Assembly: GCF_042466685.1 (NCBI RefSeq)
Contig: NZ_CP170448.1
Span: 682,001 to 746,000 of the forward strand
DNA from: Vreelandella sp042466685
GTDB lineage: Bacteria; Pseudomonadota; Gammaproteobacteria; Pseudomonadales; Halomonadaceae
Direction of reading: 5' to 3'
Length of the DNA: 64,000 bases
The notes under the pieces were generated by a model that made no database searches, was not told where the DNA came from, and saw only the letters and a list, made by a program, of their open reading frames with translations. Positions within the stretch are counted from its first letter, which is position 1; the number at the start of each line of letters is the position of its first letter. A program made the position numbers and the translations under genes. Of the stretch, positions 8,478-17,326 are shown piece by piece.

Positions 8478-10385
8478 ATGAAACATCTTCCACAAATAGC
8501 AGTAATGACATTAGCGGTGGCTGGAGGGATGGGGTTAGCACCTGATACTCAAGCCAGAGTCACTGGGTTTGAAATTGGCAACACGGTCGATGATTATGAA
8601 GGTGAACGCTTTGGAGAGGCTGGTGCTTACGAGAGAATTGAGGCCGTGGCCAGCTTTGCTATTGACCCTACGAGTTCTAGAGCCAGTAACATTGCAGATT
8701 TAGAGAAAGCGCCTGTTAATGATCAAGGTGAAGTGGTCTTTAGTACGGAAGTGGTTATTCTACGACCTACTGAGCAAGCCTCAGGAGTGCTGTTCTACGA
8801 AGTCCCTAACCGTGGCCGCAACTTGAGTTTTCCGTTACTTAATCTAACGAGTATCTCGGGAGACTTTACAGTAGATGAGTCAGGTGATGGTTTTTTAATG
8901 CGCCAGGGTCACACCGTGGTATGGAGTGGCTGGCAGACCGGTTTGAGCGATAGTTTGATCGAGATTGATTTGCCGGTTATTGAGGGGGGAACGGGGGAAT
9001 CTCGTGAGGAGTTCGTTTTCGATAACCATGACTCGGTAAGCGTTGCTTCCCTTACATACCCTGCTGCAGACCTAAACCCCGAACATGCCTCTCTGACCGT
9101 TAGGCCTACGCCGGATGCACCTCGTCAAATGGTGGAGGGTTTGTCGTTTCGTTATTTGGATGAAAATCGTATAGAGATTCAGCGGCCCGATAGTATGGAT
9201 GGCGGCGCTATATACGAGTTTATTTATACCGCCAAGAATGCAGTGCCCGCCGGGTTAGGGATGCTCGCGACGAGCGACCTGGTCGCCTTTCTTAGAGGTG
9301 CGCAGGGACATGATGTTGAAACACCACTGAACAATATTGAGCATACCGTGGCAATGGGGATTTCTCAGTCAGGGCGCTTCCTGCGCGATTTAATATATCA
9401 AGGATACAATGCTGATAGTCAGGGCAACCGAGTATTTGATGGCGCTATGGCTCATATTGCCGGATCACGAAAGACGTTCACCAACTACCCTTTTGCTCAG
9501 CCTGGTCGCTTCTCCCGGCAGCATGAAGATCACGATGCGGTAGGTGACCAGTTCCCCTTCAGTTATGTAGAAACGTTAGATCCGCTGACGGATAACCGAG
9601 ACAGTATTTTGGCCGCCTGCCGTGAAAACGATACGTGCCCGAAACTTATGCACACCGATACCTCATCAGAATTTTGGCAGGCGCGTGCGTCGTTGGTTGC
9701 TACATCCCCCCTAGGGGATCCCCTCACTATGCCTGATGATGTGCGGTTATACTTTTTCGCTGGGGCGCCGCATTTTAATGCGTGGGGAGGATCCTCTTCT
9801 GACAGTGACGTGTGTAAATATCCCAGCAATCCCATTAGTGTGGCGCCTAGCATGCGCGCGCTTGTGAGCGCGATGGCGTCCTGGGTCGTCGATGATATAG
9901 CGCCGCCAGCAAGCCGTTATCCCGGCTTGAATGGTGACGGGCTGGTTGCGAATGGGGAGTTGAATTTGCCGCCCTTACAGGGAGAAGTGCCTAAGCCTCC
10001 TATCAACGAGCTGTATGCCAGAAACCATACTGTGGCGCCACCTGAAGAGGGTGAACAATATTCGGTGAAGGTGCCAGAAGTGGATGAAGATGGCATTGCC
10101 TTGGGAGGCATTCGCCAACCCTATGTGGCTGCGCCACTAGGTACTTATTTAGGCTGGAATTTGCGCGATCAAGGGTATGCAGAAGGCCAGTTGTGTAACT
10201 TGTCCGGTAGTTTTATCCCTTTTGAAAGTAGTAATGATGATGGTAGGCAGTCAGTATCAAGCCGATACCCAAACCCAGAGTCATACCAAGCGTCTCTGGA
10301 TGAAGCTATAGATGAACTGGTAGAGACTGGTTTTATGCTTGAGCAAGACCGCCAATGGGTAATGGAGGGTGCTCCAGAACTATAA
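8478..10385 (+). CDS. Exported alpha/beta-hydrolase domain protein
   Basis: This 635-residue protein starts at ATG 8478 after a good ribosome site (taggagt) and has a signal peptide of about 27 residues ending near TQA-RVT. It matches the large secreted alpha/beta-hydrolase domain family. The nucleophile elbow is MGISQSGRFLRD, giving the G-x-S-x-S-G pattern around residue 296. Conserved patterns such as YEVPNRGRNL, GHTVVWSGWQ and AHIAGSRKTFTN surround it. It probably hydrolyses an ester or lactone outside the cytoplasm, but the substrate is unknown. Its base composition is more AT-rich than its neighbours, and it stands alone between two hairpins, so it may have been acquired separately. Confidence 0.82.
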   Translation: MKHLPQIAVMTLAVAGGMGLAPDTQARVTGFEIGNTVDDYEGERFGEAGAYERIEAVASFAIDPTSSRASNIADLEKAPVNDQGEVVFSTEVVILRPTEQASGVLFYEVPNRGRNLSFPLLNLTSISGDFTVDESGDGFLMRQGHTVVWSGWQTGLSDSLIEIDLPVIEGGTGESREEFVFDNHDSVSVASLTYPAADLNPEHASLTVRPTPDAPRQMVEGLSFRYLDENRIEIQRPDSMDGGAIYEFIYTAKNAVPAGLGMLATSDLVAFLRGAQGHDVETPLNNIEHTVAMGISQSGRFLRDLIYQGYNADSQGNRVFDGAMAHIAGSRKTFTNYPFAQPGRFSRQHEDHDAVGDQFPFSYVETLDPLTDNRDSILAACRENDTCPKLMHTDTSSEFWQARASLVATSPLGDPLTMPDDVRLYFFAGAPHFNAWGGSSSDSDVCKYPSNPISVAPSMRALVSAMASWVVDDIAPPASRYPGLNGDGLVANGELNLPPLQGEVPKPPINELYARNHTVAPPEEGEQYSVKVPEVDEDGIALGGIRQPYVAAPLGTYLGWNLRDQGYAEGQLCNLSGSFIPFESSNDDGRQSVSSRYPNPESYQASLDEAIDELVETGFMLEQDRQWVMEGAPEL

Positions 10386-10468
10386 AGCACATGCTGAAAT
10401 AGTCGTAAATGCGGCCTCTTTGTTCTCGCGAGCATGTACGCTCATTGAGCAACAACACTCTAAGAAAG

Positions 10469-10495
10469 CGGGGGCGGATACAGTATCCGCCCCCG
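10469..10495. terminator. Strong bidirectional terminator
   Basis: A perfect 12-base-pair stem (cgggggcggata and its complement) with a three-base loop is followed by ttgttta on the plus strand and ctttctta on the minus strand. It lies between the converging hydrolase gene and the minus-strand membrane protein gene and can serve both. Confidence 0.85.
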
Positions 10496-10522
10496 TTGTT
10501 TAGTGACACTGCTAAATACGCT

Positions 10523-10783
10523 TCACTTAGCGCGCTTAACGTACAACCCCACCGTGCACATCGCCAGCCCCACTACTGAAAGCAGCATGCCGCCATTGAC
10601 TAACAGCGGCGAGCGCTGAAGCCAGGAGACAAACGGCTGTGGCGTGTCGCGACAGACCCCCTCAAGATAGTCCCAATGGCCGCCATCAAGCTGGCACGCA
10701 CGGACGTCGTTGAGCTCCCAAAAGTAGACGCCCATCAGCACAAACAGCGGCAGCACCAGCAGCAGTAAACCTAACTTGATCAT
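10523..10783 (-). CDS. Small two-helix membrane protein of unknown function
   Basis: This 86-residue protein has two hydrophobic helices (about residues 3-22 and 58-80) around a short loop with two cysteines (RACQLDGG and GVCRDT) that could form a disulfide outside the cytoplasm. The start at 10783 has a ribosome site (gagg) just upstream. It begins 17 bases after the stop of the M48 protease gene, so the two are probably co-transcribed. I do not recognise its family. Confidence 0.7.
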   Translation of the reverse strand: MIKLGLLLLVLPLFVLMGVYFWELNDVRACQLDGGHWDYLEGVCRDTPQPFVSWLQRSPLLVNGGMLLSVVGLAMCTVGLYVKRAK

Positions 10784-10800
10784 TTAAACCTCAAGCGCCG

Positions 10801-11604
10801 TTAAGGACGCGGGCAGTTGGGGGTGCGACCACTGCTGCGCGCCTGTTCATAGCGGGCCAGGGCACGATCCATATTGGCTTGCAGGCCTTCAATACGCTGG
10901 CCCTGTCCTGGGTGGGTCGACATCCAGGGAGGCGGTGACGCGCCGCCCGAAACCGACTGCATATTTTCCCACAGGGTAACGCTTTCACGTGGATCAAAAC
11001 CTGCCTGCGCCATTAGATCCAGGCCGATGACATCCGCCTCGCTCTCATGGGTTCGGGAGAACGGCAGTACGATGCCGTACTGCGCGCCCATGCCCAACAC
11101 GCCCATTAGCTGCTGGCCACCGGCGGACTGCATACCCGAGGTGCTGGAAATAACCGACAGGCCTAACGACGTAGCGCTTTCGGTAGAGGCGCGTTCATTG
11201 GCATGATTGGCCAGTACGTGACCAATTTCGTGGCCGACGACCGAGGCCAACTGGTCTTGGTTAGTGGCAATATCCAGCATGCCGGTATTCACGCCCATAT
11301 AGCCGCCGGGTAGCGCGAAGGCGTTGGGCTGCTCCGATTCAAACACGCGGATTTGCCAATCTAGCTGTTGCTGCTGGGCGGGGAGTTCCGCCACGATGGC
11401 ATCGGCAATACACTGGACATAGCGATGACTGGCTTGGCCAGCGGTAGGAAGTTCCTGCTGATATTGAGTGAACGCTTGGCGGCCCATCTCGTTTAGTTCG
11501 CTATCGGAGAGCAACAGCAGTTGAGAACGGCCGGTAGGCGAGGTAGAGCAAGCGGCGATAGACGCGCATAGCGCGGTAATAGCAAGGGGGCGAAGCCAGC
11601 GCAT
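10801..11604 (-). CDS. M48-family zinc metalloprotease, lipoprotein
   Basis: This 267-residue protein resembles periplasmic peptidases of the LoiP/YcaL/BepA type that check outer-membrane proteins. It carries the zinc motif HEIGH (in VVGHEIGHVLANHANERA) and a downstream glutamate in HESEADVIGLDLMAQAGFDP, the third ligand of this family. A lipoprotein signal peptide ends at the lipobox SIAAC, so the protein is anchored to a membrane. I chose ATG 11604 rather than 11643 because it is preceded by aaggaaa and gives a clean signal peptide. It forms a pair with the small membrane protein gene downstream. Confidence 0.9.
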   Translation of the reverse strand: MRWLRPLAITALCASIAACSTSPTGRSQLLLLSDSELNEMGRQAFTQYQQELPTAGQASHRYVQCIADAIVAELPAQQQQLDWQIRVFESEQPNAFALPGGYMGVNTGMLDIATNQDQLASVVGHEIGHVLANHANERASTESATSLGLSVISSTSGMQSAGGQQLMGVLGMGAQYGIVLPFSRTHESEADVIGLDLMAQAGFDPRESVTLWENMQSVSGGASPPPWMSTHPGQGQRIEGLQANMDRALARYEQARSSGRTPNCPRP

Positions 11605-11779
11605 AAGACGGTTTCCTTCTAGATGGATAGGTTTCTTGGACACAAGATAACCGCTGATAGCAGTAAATCAATCCCCCATCATAACCCACCTAGAGGGTGA
11701 GGATGGATGCTGAATTGGGTTGTCTCCGAACCAAGTCTAGTCTGCAGATGATTGGTTAAAAGCTCCAAGGCATAACCAC

Positions 11780-12394
11780 TCATCGCTGGGGGACTAATTG
11801 CCCATCGGCGCCTACGTTCAGGCGAATGGTGGGCGTCAGCAAACCAGCAGGAAGCCGCATGCCTAAACCACGTAGATCCCCAGGTGTGATGGCCAACTGA
11901 CTGCCCGCCGGGAGCTCGCCTTGGGAGGCCAGCTGGCTGGCAAGTTCCAGCATGGGGGCCATGCTTTGGGTGTCGGTAGCGAGGACATCAAAGGCGACCG
12001 GTAGGCGCAAATTAGCATCGTCGCCAGATGTCAGCGTGACGTCCTGTTCATAGTTACCCTCCACGGGATCAACGCCAGGCATGTCGAGCATCCAGCGAAA
12101 GCCCGACATCTCCACTGGGGGCATGCCCGCGGGTAAGCCCAGACCCATGGCAATGGTGGCCTGAACGGGCAGGCTACCGGCGCCAAGGCTAGACGCAATC
12201 AGGCTGGTTAGATCACTTGTATCTAGCCCCGCATTGATACTGTAAGGGCCGATACGCACATCCTCGACCCCCAAAGAGGTCACCGCCAAACGGAACGCAA
12301 ACAGACCGGTTTGGGGCAGGGCGAGACAGCCCGTGAGCAGACTGGCAACGCCAAACAGGGTTAGCCAACGCCAGTAGCGAGCAATATAAAGCAT
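11780..12394 (-). CDS. Lipoprotein of unknown function
   Basis: This 204-residue protein begins at 12394 after a strong ribosome site (aaggggag). The signal peptide ends in the lipobox LLTGC, so it is probably a lipoprotein. The rest is soluble, glycine- and leucine-rich, and appears to be mostly beta structure (EDVRIGPYSINAGLD, PVQATIAMGLGLPAG, TPTIRLNVGADG). The spacing of short strands is loosely like LEA14/WHy-type domains, but I could not confirm this. It stands alone, with 175 bases to the M48 gene and 225 bases to der. Confidence 0.72.
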   Translation of the reverse strand: MLYIARYWRWLTLFGVASLLTGCLALPQTGLFAFRLAVTSLGVEDVRIGPYSINAGLDTSDLTSLIASSLGAGSLPVQATIAMGLGLPAGMPPVEMSGFRWMLDMPGVDPVEGNYEQDVTLTSGDDANLRLPVAFDVLATDTQSMAPMLELASQLASQGELPAGSQLAITPGDLRGLGMRLPAGLLTPTIRLNVGADGQLVPQR

Positions 12395-12479
12395 AAGACT
12401 CCCCTTCAGTAGGGCGTAAGGTAGTGGGATATTACGATGCCAAGAGTAAGGTATTGATACGAACTGACTAGGTTTGGGC

Positions 12480-12552
12480 TAAATAAGCGCGGCTATTTGA
12501 GGGCTGCAGTCATTTTCTGTCAAGAGAATTTGCGCGCTCAGGCGCTTATTTA
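12480..12552. repeat. Inverted repeat with 51-base spacer
   Basis: A perfect 11-base inverted repeat (taaataagcgc at 12480-12490, its complement at 12542-12552) lies between the unknown lipoprotein gene and the der terminator. The spacer has no obvious gene. It could fold as a long stem-loop in a transcript or be a remnant of a mobile repeat. Confidence 0.45.
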
Positions 12553-12567
12553 AGGCTAGAACCAAAA

Positions 12568-12593
12568 CGCCCGCTTGACGATACAAGCGGGCG
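12568..12593 (-). terminator. Terminator of the der operon
   Basis: A perfect 10-base-pair stem (cgcccgcttg and its complement) with a six-base loop lies 27 bases after the der stop. On the minus strand it is followed by ttttggtt. It ends the bamB-der transcript. Confidence 0.85.
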
Positions 12594-12619
12594 AATTCAA
12601 ATAGCAATAAGCTAGACGT

Positions 12620-14023
12620 TTAACGACGGCTTTTGCGCGCCTCTTTGGTGCGGTTAAGCTCGCGCTTTTTGGCTTTCTCTTTGTCGCTGGCGCCCGCCAT
12701 ATCATCGAACGGGTTGCTGCCCGAGCGAAACTCGAAGCGAATTGGCGTGCCGCGCACCTTGAGCACCTTTCGGAAGGTGTTGGTCAGGTAGCGGCGGTAG
12801 GCTTCGGGTAGCGACTCGGTTTGATTGCCGTGGACGACGATAATCGGCGGGTTGCTGCCGCCCTGGTGAGCCATGCGCAGTTTAATGCGCCGCCCGTGCA
12901 CCATCGGCGGTGGGTTTTGGCTGACCGCGTCCTGGAGCAGGGTGGTAAGGCGGTTGGTCGACCAGTGGGCATTAGCGGCGTCAAAGGCGCGATCAATGGA
13001 GGGGTAGAGATCCCCCACCGCCGTGCCGTGCAGGGCAGAGATAAAGTGCAGCTCGGCGTAGTCGGCAAAGCCCAGGCGGCGCTTCACCTCGGTGCGCATT
13101 TTATCCTTGGCTTCGGTTTCCAGGCCGTCCCACTTATTCACCGCCAGTACCAGCGCACGACCGGTGGTCAATACGTAGTCGAGCAGGTGCAGGTCTTGTT
13201 CCACCAGACCGCTGGAACCATCCAGTACCATGATCACCACATGGGACTCTTTGATCGCATCCAGTGTCTTGATGATGGAAAATTTCTCGGCGATTTCGCG
13301 CACGTTCTTGCGCCGCCGAATACCCGCGGTATCGATCAGTACATAGGGCTTGCCGCGGCGCTCAAAAGGAATCTCGATGGCATCGCGGGTAGTGCCCGCC
13401 TCATCAAATACGACGACCCGATCTTCGCCCAGCAGGCGATTGACCAGGGTCGATTTGCCCACGTTGGGGCGACCAATGACGCCAATGCGAATGCCTTTGC
13501 TTCCAGTGTCCGCAGGAATGCTGGCATCACGCTCGGGAAACGGTTCGAGTACCACATCAATCAGGGTGGAAACGTTGCGCCCATGGGCGGCCGCAATGGG
13601 CCAGGGGTCGCCAAGGCCGAGCGACCAGAAGTCGCCCATGGCCGAATGCTCTTCCAGCCCGTCGGTTTTATTCACCACCAGCCAGGTTTTTTTCTGGTTA
13701 ACCCGCAGGTGGTTGGCAATCGCCTGATCCGCGGCGATAAGGCCGGCGCGGGCGTCGACCATAAATAGCACAATATCGGCTTCATCAATGGCGGCGAGGG
13801 ACTGCTCGGCCATGGCGGCGTCGATACCCTCTTCGTCACCGCTGATACCGCCAGTGTCGATAACCGTATAGACCTTATCGCCCAGCATGCCATTGCCGTA
13901 CTTGCGGTCGCGGGTGAGGCCGGGAAAGTCGGCCACCAGTGCATCACGCGAGCGCGTTAGGCGGTTAAACAGCGTCGATTTACCCACATTGGGGCGACCG
14001 ACTAAAGCAATGACGGGTGTCAT
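12620..14023 (-). CDS. der: Ribosome biogenesis GTPase Der
   Basis: This 467-residue protein has two tandem GTPase domains and a C-terminal KH-like domain, as in all Der/EngA proteins, and helps to mature the 50S subunit. Each GTPase domain shows the P-loop GRPNVGKSTL (residues about 8-17 and 184-193), a DTGG/DTAG switch and an NKTD/NKWD specificity motif. The KH-like domain contains PMVHGRRIKLRMAHQGG and the tail is basic. The start overlaps the bamB stop by 4 bases (ATGA), so the two are translationally coupled. The order bamB-der is typical of gammaproteobacteria. Confidence 0.97.
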   Translation of the reverse strand: MTPVIALVGRPNVGKSTLFNRLTRSRDALVADFPGLTRDRKYGNGMLGDKVYTVIDTGGISGDEEGIDAAMAEQSLAAIDEADIVLFMVDARAGLIAADQAIANHLRVNQKKTWLVVNKTDGLEEHSAMGDFWSLGLGDPWPIAAAHGRNVSTLIDVVLEPFPERDASIPADTGSKGIRIGVIGRPNVGKSTLVNRLLGEDRVVVFDEAGTTRDAIEIPFERRGKPYVLIDTAGIRRRKNVREIAEKFSIIKTLDAIKESHVVIMVLDGSSGLVEQDLHLLDYVLTTGRALVLAVNKWDGLETEAKDKMRTEVKRRLGFADYAELHFISALHGTAVGDLYPSIDRAFDAANAHWSTNRLTTLLQDAVSQNPPPMVHGRRIKLRMAHQGGSNPPIIVVHGNQTESLPEAYRRYLTNTFRKVLKVRGTPIRFEFRSGSNPFDDMAGASDKEKAKKRELNRTKEARKSRR

Positions 14024-15189
14024 GGAGTTACTTCCAGGGTTTCCAGGCGACCGTTGTTGGCCTGGACATGAATGGTGCTGCCTTCCGTGACCGGACGAAC
14101 GCTAATGCCCGAGCTGTGCACCCGAGTGCGGCCAACGATGTTGCCTTCACGTGCATCGATCAGGTGGAGATAGCCTTCAAAATCACCAAAGACCAAGCGT
14201 CCATCGGCGAAGGCCGGGGCAGTCAGCCAACGATCTTCTAAATCGTCGTTGCGCCAGATTTCGCGGCCGCTGTTAGCATCGAGGGCGACTACTTGGCTGT
14301 CGTCGGTGACCACAAACAGGAAGTCGCCGACCAGAATGGGGGTATGGCGGCTGGAGAGATCTGCTTCCCAAAGCACGTCGCCTTGGGTTGCTTCCAGCGC
14401 CACCACACGGCCGTTATAGCTGGTTACAAACAGGCGGCCATCGGGGCTGATGATCGGCTGGCCGGAAAGATCGACTAGGCGTTCCACTTCGCTCCGTCCG
14501 CGTGGAGTCGCAATCTGCATCTCCCATAGCGGCTGGCCGCTGCGGTTATCCAGCGTGGCCAGGCGGCCATTGGCCAGGCCAACGAAACTGACCGGATCAA
14601 TGACCATCGGCGTACCGGTGCCGCGCAGGGTGAGTGACGGCTGTGAACTGGTGTATACCCAGCGCTCTGAACCCGTGGCGCGATCCAAAGCAGTCACTTG
14701 ACCATCGACACTTTGTACGACTAGCAACTGCTGGTTGGCTTGGGGCGCGGCCAGGACTTCGCTGGAGACCCGTGAGCGCCACTCTTCGCTGCCGTCACGT
14801 TGATCCAACGCAATTACTTCGCCGTTACCGCTGGCCAGGTAAACCTGACCGGCAATCGCCGTTAACGCGCTGGAAATAGGCGTGTCCAGGTCGATGCTCC
14901 ACTCGACGTCGCCGCTATCGGCGTTCATCGCCATCACCACACCCTCGGCATCTGCCGCAAACACGGTGTCGCCTTCACGGGAAGGGGCGATGGGATAACG
15001 GGCATGGCCCAGGCCATCGCCCACATTGCGCCGCCACTGCGTCTCTAACGAGGAAGTTTCGTCGAAACTGCGCAACTCTTTAGGCGTATAAGCAGGCTCG
15101 CCTTTGCTCGCGCAACCGACCAGCAGGGCTAGCGACAGCGCGCCCAAGCTTGCGCGTACTAGCTGTTTCGTTGGGTTACCAAACGTCAT
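14020..15189 (-). CDS. bamB: Outer-membrane protein assembly factor BamB
   Basis: This 389-residue lipoprotein of the BAM complex presents outer-membrane proteins to BamA. It has a signal peptide with the lipobox LLVGC. It then has a series of PQQ-type beta-propeller blades (DVEWSIDLDTPISSALT, GSEEWRSRVSSEVLAAP, GDVLWEADLSSRHTP, GREIWRNDDLEDRWLTAP). The length matches the E. coli protein (392). It overlaps yfgM upstream and der downstream by four bases each. Confidence 0.96.
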   Translation of the reverse strand: MTFGNPTKQLVRASLGALSLALLVGCASKGEPAYTPKELRSFDETSSLETQWRRNVGDGLGHARYPIAPSREGDTVFAADAEGVVMAMNADSGDVEWSIDLDTPISSALTAIAGQVYLASGNGEVIALDQRDGSEEWRSRVSSEVLAAPQANQQLLVVQSVDGQVTALDRATGSERWVYTSSQPSLTLRGTGTPMVIDPVSFVGLANGRLATLDNRSGQPLWEMQIATPRGRSEVERLVDLSGQPIISPDGRLFVTSYNGRVVALEATQGDVLWEADLSSRHTPILVGDFLFVVTDDSQVVALDANSGREIWRNDDLEDRWLTAPAFADGRLVFGDFEGYLHLIDAREGNIVGRTRVHSSGISVRPVTEGSTIHVQANNGRLETLEVTP

Positions 15190-15842
15190 TGTGTCGCCTC
15201 CTCAGCGCCGAGATCATCAAGCTTGAACTGCACGCCGTAAAGCGGCTGGTCTTGAGTTTGTGCCAGTTGCAGAGCGGTCTCCCATGCCTCGCGGGCCGCC
15301 TCGGTATCGCCCTGGGCGAAAAAGGCATCGCCGCGCACGTTGGCGCGTTGGGCCGCTAGCGCGTCGCTAATCGGCTCGTCTAGCAGCGCCAGCGCCTGGG
15401 TCGGATTGCCGTCAGCGAGCTCGACTCGGGCCAGCCGCAGCCATGCAAGGCTCTGCACATAGCGGCGTGAGGAGTTGGCGGCGCTTTCCAGCGCGGTTCG
15501 CGCGCCTTCCAAATTGCCTTGTTGAACCGCCAAGCGTGCATCAAGCAGCAGAGCGAGTTCGGCGTAGAGCGTCTTGCCATGTTCGTCGGTCAGTTCGCTG
15601 ACCATTTCCCGGGCGCTTGCCAACTGCTCTTCGTCAAGCTCGTTGCCAGCGGTCATATTGACCAGCTGTTGGTAGCGCATGGAGGCTGCTTCGGCTTGGC
15701 CCTGTTGATAGTTTTGCCAGGCGTTCCAGCCGAATACCCCCGCCGCCGCCAGGACAGCGCCTGCAATCAACGACATGCCGTTCTCTTTCCACCAGCGCTT
15801 GACGGCGTCTAGCTGCTCTTCTTCGCTTCTCAGCTCCACCAC
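15186..15842 (-). CDS. yfgM: YfgM-family ancillary SecYEG translocon subunit
   Basis: This 218-residue protein has a short cytoplasmic start and one membrane helix (about residues 23-43, SLIAGAVLAAAGVFGWNAW). The rest is a periplasmic helical domain built of TPR-like repeats, in the usual YfgM arrangement. YfgM binds the SecYEG translocon and cooperates with PpiD. The gene lies between hisS and bamB, its normal place, and its stop overlaps the bamB start. Confidence 0.92.
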   Translation of the reverse strand: MVELRSEEEQLDAVKRWWKENGMSLIAGAVLAAAGVFGWNAWQNYQQGQAEAASMRYQQLVNMTAGNELDEEQLASAREMVSELTDEHGKTLYAELALLLDARLAVQQGNLEGARTALESAANSSRRYVQSLAWLRLARVELADGNPTQALALLDEPISDALAAQRANVRGDAFFAQGDTEAAREAWETALQLAQTQDQPLYGVQFKLDDLGAEEATQ

Positions 15843-15948
15843 GGGCGGGCTCCTATTTCTAGATGTTCACATGCAAAATGTTCATATGTGCAAACAGTCG
15901 TGTTCGAGCAGGCTAGCCGCCTGCCAGGCTTATACGCGCGGCCTGGGC

Positions 15949-17250
15949 TTACGCGTCAGTGGTTAGTAGTTCGCGCAGCGTGTGGCCCAATGCTGCTTGG
16001 GAGACGCTTTGCTGTTCGCGGTCGTCACGCAGAAACTTAACGGTGGCCGACTGCTGGGTGATTTCATCTTCGCCGAGCAGGATAGCTATTGAGGCACTAC
16101 TCTTATCGGCTTTTTTAATTCGGCTTTTAAAACTGCCGCCACCACAGTGAAGCTGCAGGCGCAGTTCAGGCAGTTCACCACGCAGTTGCTCTGCCAGGGT
16201 GATGGCTGACGTGGTGGCGCTATCATCCATGGGAAGCAAGTAGACATCGCAGCCGCCCAGGGCGTCCGCAGGAATCAGCTCAAGGGTGTCGAGTAGCAGG
16301 ATCAGCCGCTCAATGCCCATGGCAAAGCCCACTGCCGGGGTCGGCTTGCCGCCCAGCTGTTCGACCAGGCCATCGTAACGCCCGCCAGCGCAGACGGTAC
16401 CCTGGCTGCCCAGTGCCGTCGTCGTCCACTCGAAGACGGTGCGGCAGTAGTAGTCGAGCCCACGCACCAGGCGTGGATTAATCACATAATGTATTCCCGC
16501 CGCTTCGAGCATCTTGGTGAGCTGCTCAAAGTGTTCCCGGGAGTCGTCATCCAGGTGATCCATCAGCTGTGGCGCGGCGTCGAGCATTTCCGCCATGGCC
16601 GGGTTCTTGGAGTCAAGAATACGCAGTGGATTACTGGTTAAACGGCGCTTGGAGTCTTCATCGAGGATGTCTAGGTGCTGCTCGAAGTAGGTGACCAGCG
16701 TATCCCGATAAGCCGCCCGCGCCTCAGATGAACCCAACGAGTTAAGCTCCAGGGTGACATGTTCCATCAGCCCCAGTTCTTGCCACAGGCGCGCCGAAAG
16801 CAGAATCACCTCGGCATCGATATCCGGGCCATCAAAACCGAAGGTTTCGACGCCAATCTGGTGGAACTGGCGGTAGCGGCCTTTTTGCGGGCGCTCATAG
16901 CGGAACATCGGCCCCTGGTACCACAACCGCTGGGTCTGGTTGTATAGCAGGCCGTGCTCCATGGCCGCGCGAACGCAGCTGGCGGTGCCTTCGGGGCGCA
17001 GGGTCAAACTCTCACTATTGCGATCGTCGAAGGTGTACATCTCTTTCTCGACGATATCGGTGACTTCACCGATCGAGCGCGCAAACAGCGCAGTCTGCTC
17101 AACAATAGGCGTGCGAATTTCATTAAAGCCATAACGCAGCATCAACTGACGTACTTTGGCTTCAAAAAATTGCCAGCGTGGGCTATCGCTGGGCAGTAGG
17201 TCGTTCATACCACGAATGGCTTGAATCTTTTTAACGGCGGACTTGCTCAA
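15949..17250 (-). CDS. hisS: Histidyl-tRNA synthetase
   Basis: This 433-residue class II synthetase charges tRNA-His. The N-terminus has the motif 1 region IRGMNDLLPSDSPRW. Motif 2 is GPMFRYERPQKGRYRQFHQIGVE. The histidine-specific GLDYYCRTVFEW and the motif 3 region AVGFAMGIERL are also clear. A C-terminal anticodon-binding domain covers about residues 330-425. It sits between ispG and yfgM, with a 106-base gap before yfgM. Confidence 0.97.
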   Translation of the reverse strand: MSKSAVKKIQAIRGMNDLLPSDSPRWQFFEAKVRQLMLRYGFNEIRTPIVEQTALFARSIGEVTDIVEKEMYTFDDRNSESLTLRPEGTASCVRAAMEHGLLYNQTQRLWYQGPMFRYERPQKGRYRQFHQIGVETFGFDGPDIDAEVILLSARLWQELGLMEHVTLELNSLGSSEARAAYRDTLVTYFEQHLDILDEDSKRRLTSNPLRILDSKNPAMAEMLDAAPQLMDHLDDDSREHFEQLTKMLEAAGIHYVINPRLVRGLDYYCRTVFEWTTTALGSQGTVCAGGRYDGLVEQLGGKPTPAVGFAMGIERLILLLDTLELIPADALGGCDVYLLPMDDSATTSAITLAEQLRGELPELRLQLHCGGGSFKSRIKKADKSSASIAILLGEDEITQQSATVKFLRDDREQQSVSQAALGHTLRELLTTDA

Positions 17251-17326
17251 TGAAAACTCCTCAGTACTGCCAAGATAGCTCTGCCATCAGGCGTGGTTCA
17301 CCCAGGCTGACAGCCAGCCCCAGCGG

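Noticed and set aside
12821..13768. Long plus-strand open frame opposite der
   Set aside because: It lies wholly inside the antisense strand of a certain gene and shows no family pattern; it is a by-product of GC-rich codon bias.
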